Part shown: positions 54,787-59,415 of the stretch, piece after piece
How positions within the stretch are numbered: position 1 is the first letter of the stretch
How the letters are laid out: each line of letters begins with the position of its first letter
Assembly (NCBI GenBank): GCA_947449015.1
Contig: CANFQA010000012.1
Location: forward strand, 1-59,415
Length of the DNA: 59,415 bases
From: Microthrixaceae bacterium
GTDB taxonomy: Bacteria > Actinomycetota > Acidimicrobiia > Acidimicrobiales > Acidimicrobilacustridaceae
Reading direction: 5' to 3'
The notes under the pieces: generated by a model
Told to the model about the DNA's origin: nothing
Seen by the model: the letters and a program-made list of their open reading frames with translations, nothing else
Databases searched by the model: none
Position numbers and translations under genes: made by a program

Positions 54787-57693
54787 TCAGTCCGGCTGGC
54801 CCGGGATACCGGTAACCCGCTGCGCGGAGGAGCGAACAACGTTGGCCTTCTTGGCTGCTCCCGCCTTCGATCGGGTGGAGGCACCTTTTTTCACCGTGCG
54901 AGTCACGGTGCTCGCGACACCATCGCCGGCGGCCTTCTTCGTGGTTCGCTTGGCAGCGGCTTTCTTCGCTGGTGACTTCCGGGCTCCAGCCTTCTTCGCG
55001 GTCGACTTCTTGGCCGGTGACTTCCTGGCAGCGGACTTCTTCGCAGGGGCCTTCTTGGTGCCAACGGTTCCATTGGCCACCGCTTCGCGACGCGATTGGA
55101 GCAGCTCCGCACCCCGTTCGGGACTGAGAGTGGTTGGATCATCGCCAACGCGCAACGACGCATTGCTCTCACCATCGGTGACATAGGGACCGAACTTGCC
55201 GTCCTTGATGACCATTGGTCGATTGGTGACCGGGTCCGGGCCGAGTTCGGCCAGCGGTGGCTTCGGCGCACTGCGCCCCCGTTGTCGGGGTTCAGCAAAA
55301 AGTCGAAGCGCCGCGGCGAGATCGACGGTGAGGAGGTCCTCCTCAGCCGCCAATGACCGAGTGTCGGGCTTGGTGTCATCGCCGGGGTCGCCCTTGGTGA
55401 GATACGGCCCGAACTTGCCGTTCTGAGCAGTGATGGGTTCACCGGTCTCGGGATCGGCGCCGAGCAGTTTCGGGAATGACAGCAACTCGAGCGCGGTCTC
55501 GAACGTCACTGTGTACGGATCCATGCTCTTGAACAACGAGGCACGTCGCGGCTTGCCCTCAGGTGCTTCATCGGTCTCGCCGAGCTGCACATAGGGGCCG
55601 AACTTGCCACTCATGATGAACACGGTGAGACCGGTCTCCATGTCCGTACCGATCGGCTTGCCACCCTTGGGCATCCGCAACAGTTCGAGAGCCATCTCAA
55701 CAGTGAGATCAGCAGGCGCCAGGTTCTCAGGGACACTCGCCGTGTCATCACCGCGCTGCACATACGGGCCGTAGCGACCCGGCTTCGCAATGATCATCAT
55801 GCCGTTCTCATCTTCACCGAGCTCAAACGTGTTGATCGCGGCGGCGTCGATCTCGGGAAGTCGATCGGTGACGAGATCACGCAGACCACCTGAGCGGTTC
55901 TTCGACGCATCGGCGGGTCCGAAATAAAAGTCATCGAGCGTGTCGACGCGTTCCATTTCGCCGGAGGCAATGCGATCGAGCAGTTCTTCGAGATCACGGG
56001 TGAACCCGTAGTCAACTAACTCGGCGAAATGCTGCTCGAGCATCGTGGTGACAGCAAAGGCGGTCCAACTCGGTACCAGCGCGGAGCCCTTCTTCCAGAC
56101 ATACCCGCGGTTCTGGATCGTCTCGATGATCGACGCATAGGTGGACGGACGACCAACTCCGAGTTCTTCGAGCTTGGCAACAAGTGTGGGCTCGGTGAAA
56201 CGAGCTGGAGGTTTGGTGGAATGGCCTTCAGCACTGAGTTCAGTGGCATCGAGCGCATCGCCTTCGCGCACCGGCGGCAGGCGACGTTCGGAGTCCTCGT
56301 CGCTCTCCTCCGCGGGGCTCCAGTCGTAGGCCTGCATCCAACCGCGTTCGGTGATGACCGTGCCGGCGGCGGAGAACTCCGCGTCGCGTCCTGAGGCAGT
56401 GCCCGCACCCAGTCGCACGGTGACGGTCTCGCCGGTGGCGTCAACCATCTGACTGGCCACTGTGCGGCTCCAGATCAGCTCATAGAGACGGGCCTCACCT
56501 GGCTGCAGCTCGCCGCGCACCTCCTCGGGGGAGCGGAATCGATCGCCTGCGGGGCGGATGGCCTCATGGGCCTCCTGGGCGTTGACGGCCTGCTTGCCGA
56601 AGGTTCGCGGCGATGACGGCACCGATCCGGCTCCGTAGCGCTCAGTGGCCTCCGCTCGGGCCGCGGCAATTGCCCCACCCGACATGCTGGTGGAGTCGGT
56701 ACGCATATAGGTGATGTAACCCTGCTGGTAGAGCGATTGGGCCATCGACATGACCTGCTTGGCCGACACCTTCAACATGCGACCGGCGACCTGTTGCAGC
56801 GAGGAGGTGATGAACGGAGCGAACGGTCGACGTCGATACGGCTTGGACTCAACTGATCGGACCGCAAACGAAGCACTTGTGAGTTCGCTGGCCAGACCAC
56901 GGGCGTCATCGGCGGAAAGCACAACGCGATCGGTGCGGGAAAGTTCGCCGAATTCGCTGAAATCATTCCCGGTGGCAACACGTGTGCCGTCGACGGCGAC
57001 GAGCTTGGCCTCAAACGGGATCGGTTCGGTGGCTGCTGCGAACGTGCCGCGGATGTCCCACCAATCAGCGGAGACGAACGCCATGATGTCGCGCTCTCGC
57101 TCCACCACGAGTCGGGTCGCCACACTCTGCACACGACCAGCAGACAAGCCCCGATTGATCTTGCGCCAGGCCACCTGCGAAACGTCGTAGCCATAGAGGC
57201 GATCGAGGACGCGCCGGGTCTCCTGAGACTCCACCAGTCGCATATCGAGTTCGCGAGGATTGGCAAATGCTTCGCGGATGGCCGGAGCGGTGATCTCGTG
57301 GAACACCATGCGATGAACCGGCATGCCCTTCGGAGGATTCAGGATGTCGAGCAGATGCCACGCGATGGCCTCACCCTCTCGATCCTCATCGGTGGCGAGA
57401 TAGAGCGCATCAGCGTTCTTAAGCGCTCGCTTGAGGTCAGTCACAACGGACTTCTTCGCGTCGGGAACGATATAGAAGGGTCGGAAACCGTGATCGGGAT
57501 CGATGCACAGATACGACCACCACTTCTTTCGATCGGCCTCCGGCAACTGCGAAGACTTCATCGCGAGATCACGGATATGGCCCACCGAAGCAATGACAGT
57601 GGGCGCGTCACCACCATCGGCGAGATCACTAAGAAACTCGGTGATCTTCTTCGCCTTGGTGGGGGATTCGACGATGACGAGGGGACCGGACAT
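54787..57693 (-). CDS. topA: DNA topoisomerase I
   Basis: This type IA topoisomerase removes negative supercoils. The Toprim domain starts MSGPLVIVESPTKAKKI (Glu9) and continues to ATDEDREGEAIAWHLL. The catalytic Tyr is in GYITYMRTDSTSMS near residue 326. The C-terminal part has four copies of the TopA repeat GKFGPYV-like module, in place of zinc fingers, and ends in a ~90-residue Lys/Ala-rich tail that binds DNA in actinobacterial TopA. It has 968 residues. TTGACA and AATCCT (18-bp spacer) precede ATG 57693 with 7 nt to spare. Confidence 0.98.
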   Translation of the reverse strand: MSGPLVIVESPTKAKKITEFLSDLADGGDAPTVIASVGHIRDLAMKSSQLPEADRKKWWSYLCIDPDHGFRPFYIVPDAKKSVVTDLKRALKNADALYLATDEDREGEAIAWHLLDILNPPKGMPVHRMVFHEITAPAIREAFANPRELDMRLVESQETRRVLDRLYGYDVSQVAWRKINRGLSAGRVQSVATRLVVERERDIMAFVSADWWDIRGTFAAATEPIPFEAKLVAVDGTRVATGNDFSEFGELSRTDRVVLSADDARGLASELTSASFAVRSVESKPYRRRPFAPFITSSLQQVAGRMLKVSAKQVMSMAQSLYQQGYITYMRTDSTSMSGGAIAAARAEATERYGAGSVPSSPRTFGKQAVNAQEAHEAIRPAGDRFRSPEEVRGELQPGEARLYELIWSRTVASQMVDATGETVTVRLGAGTASGRDAEFSAAGTVITERGWMQAYDWSPAEESDEDSERRLPPVREGDALDATELSAEGHSTKPPARFTEPTLVAKLEELGVGRPSTYASIIETIQNRGYVWKKGSALVPSWTAFAVTTMLEQHFAELVDYGFTRDLEELLDRIASGEMERVDTLDDFYFGPADASKNRSGGLRDLVTDRLPEIDAAAINTFELGEDENGMMIIAKPGRYGPYVQRGDDTASVPENLAPADLTVEMALELLRMPKGGKPIGTDMETGLTVFIMSGKFGPYVQLGETDEAPEGKPRRASLFKSMDPYTVTFETALELLSFPKLLGADPETGEPITAQNGKFGPYLTKGDPGDDTKPDTRSLAAEEDLLTVDLAAALRLFAEPRQRGRSAPKPPLAELGPDPVTNRPMVIKDGKFGPYVTDGESNASLRVGDDPTTLSPERGAELLQSRREAVANGTVGTKKAPAKKSAARKSPAKKSTAKKAGARKSPAKKAAAKRTTKKAAGDGVASTVTRTVKKGASTRSKAGAAKKANVVRSSAQRVTGIPGQPD

Positions 57694-57700
57694 TCTCGAC

Positions 57701-57730
57701 AGGATTGGAGCATGACGGCGCTGCTGTCAA
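57701..57730 (-). promoter_or_regulatory. topA promoter
   Basis: On the minus strand a perfect TTGACA (57725-57730) and AATCCT (57701-57706) are 18 bp apart. The -10 ends 7 nt before the topA ATG, predicting a leaderless mRNA. Confidence 0.65.
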
Positions 57731-57754
57731 CCGCGTCAGGCCGGAACACCTAAC

Positions 57755-57778
57755 CGGGGACCCCTACGGGGGTCCCCG
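57755..57778. promoter_or_regulatory. Perfect palindrome between topA and the cupin gene
   Basis: CGGGGACCCC and its complement flank TACG, a 10-bp stem with tetraloop. It lies between divergent starts, 25 bp upstream of the topA -35, so it does not sit behind a gene as a terminator would. An operator, a block to upstream transcription or a supercoil-sensitive cruciform are all possible. Confidence 0.55.
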
Positions 57779-57827
57779 ATAATTTGTCCGAACCCTCCGA
57801 TTTTCGTCCCGATCGACGGATTTCGGC

Positions 57828-57833
57828 CATACT
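57828..57833 (+). promoter_or_regulatory. -10 box (CATACT) of the cupin gene
   Basis: It matches the second A and final T of TANNNT and lies 6 nt before ATG 57840. Confidence 0.35.
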
Positions 57834-57839
57834 CACGGC

Positions 57840-58226
57840 ATGTCAGAGTCCGAAACCAGCGCTGCTCACAGCGACGCCATCAATGGCGAGACCCGCCCCT
57901 GGGGACGGTTCATCGTCCTTGATGACACACCGACCTGCAAGGTCAAGCGGATCATCGTCGACCCTGGCCAAAGACTCTCCTACCAGCTCCATCACCGCCG
58001 ATCCGAACACTGGATCGTCGTCGTCGGCACCGCACTGGTGACCCTCAACGGTGAAGACATCACCGTTGAGCCCGGATCATCGATCGACATCCCCCGCGGT
58101 GCCGATCACCGGGTGCGCAACCCCGGCACCGAGCCTCTGGAGTTCATCGAGGTCCAGATGGGCGATTACTTCGGAGAGGACGACATCGTTCGACTCGAGG
58201 ACGATTACGGTCGCTCCGATCGCTGA
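57840..58226 (+). CDS. Cupin protein, mannose-6-phosphate isomerase type II-like
   Basis: The 128-residue single cupin has [35 protein letters not shown] (first cupin motif with metal-binding His and Glu) and [14 protein letters not shown] (second motif with His). This arrangement is that of the C-terminal isomerase domain of bifunctional mannose-1-phosphate guanylyltransferase/phosphomannose isomerase, here standing alone. Fructose-6-phosphate/mannose-6-phosphate interconversion is the likely reaction. It is divergent from topA, 146 bp apart, and followed by an acyl-CoA dehydrogenase gene. Confidence 0.88.
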   Translation: MSESETSAAHSDAINGETRPWGRFIVLDDTPTCKVKRIIVDPGQRLSYQLHHRRSEHWIVVVGTALVTLNGEDITVEPGSSIDIPRGADHRVRNPGTEPLEFIEVQMGDYFGEDDIVRLEDDYGRSDR

Positions 58227-58303
58227 CACCAGCGCAAAGTTGCCAATCACACAACGACACGCAGAACCACGCATACACCGACGCACTCACTGAGGAACGC
58301 ACC

Positions 58304-59415
58304 ATGGAATTCGCACCGAGCCCGCGCGCCGCTGATCTGATCGAACGCCTCGAAGCGTTCATGGTTGAAGAGGTGTATCCGGCCGAACCGATCTTCGCTG
58401 AGGAAATGCGAGCCTCAGGAGATCCGCACTTCCATCCTCATGTCATGGAGGACCTCAAGGCCAAGGCTCGCGAACGCGGCTTATGGAACCTGTTCCTGCC
58501 CCATGTCACCGAATGGACCCCCGAGCCGGTTTCGAACACCGACTACGCGCCACTCGCCGAGATCAGCGGTCGCAGCCCGCTTGCCCCCGAGGCACTCAAC
58601 TCGGCTGCTCCCGACACCGGGAACATGGAGATCCTGTCGCTGTTCGGAACCCCCGAGCAGAGAGACCAGTGGCTGGTGCCGCTGCTGGCGGGAGAGATTC
58701 GCTCCTGCTTCGCCATGACCGAACCCGATGTGGCCTCGAGCGATGCGCGAAACATCCAGTTGTCGATCCGACGCGAAGGCGACGAGTACGTCCTCAACGG
58801 TCGGAAGTGGTGGATCAGCGGTGCCGCCAACCCACGCTGCAAGGTTGCAATTGTCATGGGCAAGACCGACCCCGATGCGCCCACCTATCGCCAGCAGTCA
58901 ATGGTGCTGGTGCCCATGGACACCCCCGGGCTCACCATCGTGCGCGACCTTCTCGTGTTCGGATACAACGACCGTGAAGGCCACTGCGAGCTTCAGTTCG
59001 ACAATGTGCGCGTGCCGGTCTCCAACATCCTCGGGGAGGAAGGCGGCGGATTCGCGCTCGCCCAGGCCCGTCTCGGGCCCGGACGCATCCACCACTGCAT
59101 GCGCTGCATTGGCATTGCCGAGCGTGCGCTCGAACTCATGTGCCGACGCGTGGTCGGACGTCAGGCGTTCGGCAAATCGCTCGCCGAGCAGGGCGTCATC
59201 CAGGAATGGATCGCTGATTCGCGTATCGAGATCGAACAAGCGCGGCTGCTCACCATGAAAACCGCATGGCTCATGGACACCGTCGGTAACAAGGGCGCGC
59301 GCATCGAGATCTCTGCCATCAAGGTCGTCGCCCCCGCTATGGCACTGCGGGTGGTTGACCGTGCCATCCAGGCTCACGGCGGCGGCGGCGTGTCGCAGGA
59401 CTTCCCCCTTGCCGG
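58304..59415 (+). CDS. Acyl-CoA dehydrogenase (C-terminus cut by window edge)
   Basis: This FAD-dependent acyl-CoA dehydrogenase has 370 visible codons. The N-terminal helical domain has [19 protein letters not shown], the middle beta domain [18 protein letters not shown] and [14 protein letters not shown], and the C-terminal helical domain [21 protein letters not shown] then [17 protein letters not shown], the FAD contact near the end. Long-chain or branched acyl-CoA of the ACAD10/11-like group is the best guess. GAGGA 8 nt before ATG 58304 is the ribosome binding site. It lies 77 bp after the cupin gene. Confidence 0.93.
   Translation, partial: MEFAPSPRAADLIERLEAFMVEEVYPAEPIFAEEMRASGDPHFHPHVMEDLKAKARERGLWNLFLPHVTEWTPEPVSNTDYAPLAEISGRSPLAPEALNSAAPDTGNMEILSLFGTPEQRDQWLVPLLAGEIRSCFAMTEPDVASSDARNIQLSIRREGDEYVLNGRKWWISGAANPRCKVAIVMGKTDPDAPTYRQQSMVLVPMDTPGLTIVRDLLVFGYNDREGHCELQFDNVRVPVSNILGEEGGGFALAQARLGPGRIHHCMRCIGIAERALELMCRRVVGRQAFGKSLAEQGVIQEWIADSRIEIEQARLLTMKTAWLMDTVGNKGARIEISAIKVVAPAMALRVVDRAIQAHGGGGVSQDFPLA

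Noticed and set aside
57755-57778. Ordinary terminator between genes
   Set aside because: It lies between divergent start codons, so neither gene ends there.

Overview
The window is GC-rich chromosomal DNA from an actinobacterium. Supporting markers are a SigR/RsrA-type redox sigma/anti-sigma pair (the mycothiol-system anti-sigma family), two F420-type LLM oxidoreductases, a glucosyl-3-phosphoglycerate synthase, a CysO-like sulfur carrier, PAC2, LytR_C, DUF3263 and LppM-like proteins, ClpC, and many TANNNT promoters placed 6-7 nt before start codons. Acidimicrobiia is my best guess, inferred from gene content and not proven. Coding density is very high and no stretch over 300 bases lacks a gene. 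I see no phage, insertion sequence, CRISPR array or defence island.

Layout. 1-1449: partial GNAT acetyltransferase and a PAC2 protein. 1457-6320: nitrogen-control operon amtB-glnB-glnD plus a NUDIX hydrolase, behind a GlnR-like direct-repeat region. 6323-7320: two unknown genes and a 15-bp tandem array. 7321-11953: larE, hemQ, a molybdopterin oxidoreductase and fdhD. 12030-13741: lone groL under a CIRCE operator. 13802-17877: CysO-like carrier, gpgS, LLM oxidoreductase, glycerate kinase, LytR_C protein, DUF3263 protein. 17982-25696: CaiB/AMACR-like enzyme, tRNA-Thr(TGT), two exported proteins of unknown function, an orphan CoxL-like subunit, a GT8 glycosyltransferase. 25724-28855: ispD-ispF-rlmB operon and a divergent Crp regulator. 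28941-32496: SDR, crotonase, LLM oxidoreductase and dienelactone hydrolase. 32503-39235: disA, radA, an LppM-like lipoprotein, a small exported protein, clpC. 39396-40418: polyprenyl diphosphate synthase.

40447-54677 is a long minus-strand run. Read in transcription order it is: MFS transporter, tmk, holB; tRNA-Thr(CGT), sigR, rsrA, a 44-residue membrane protein, a zinc metalloprotease, tilS, hpt; folE, folP, a phosphatase-like protein lacking its catalytic Cys, folB, folK; panC, nadB, nadC, coaX. It unites replication, redox stress response, tRNA modification and the folate, pantothenate/CoA and NAD pathways. 54787-59415: topA, then divergently a cupin and a partial acyl-CoA dehydrogenase.

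The most interesting signals are: pervasive leaderless-type start signals, which also settle several GTG starts; a sigma-factor gene beginning three nucleotides after a tRNA; a phosphatase-fold protein with Ala in place of the catalytic Cys inside the folate operon; a repeated pattern of short tandem duplications at or just after stop codons; an 11-bp-phased operator upstream of amtB; and a previously easy-to-miss 44-residue membrane protein.
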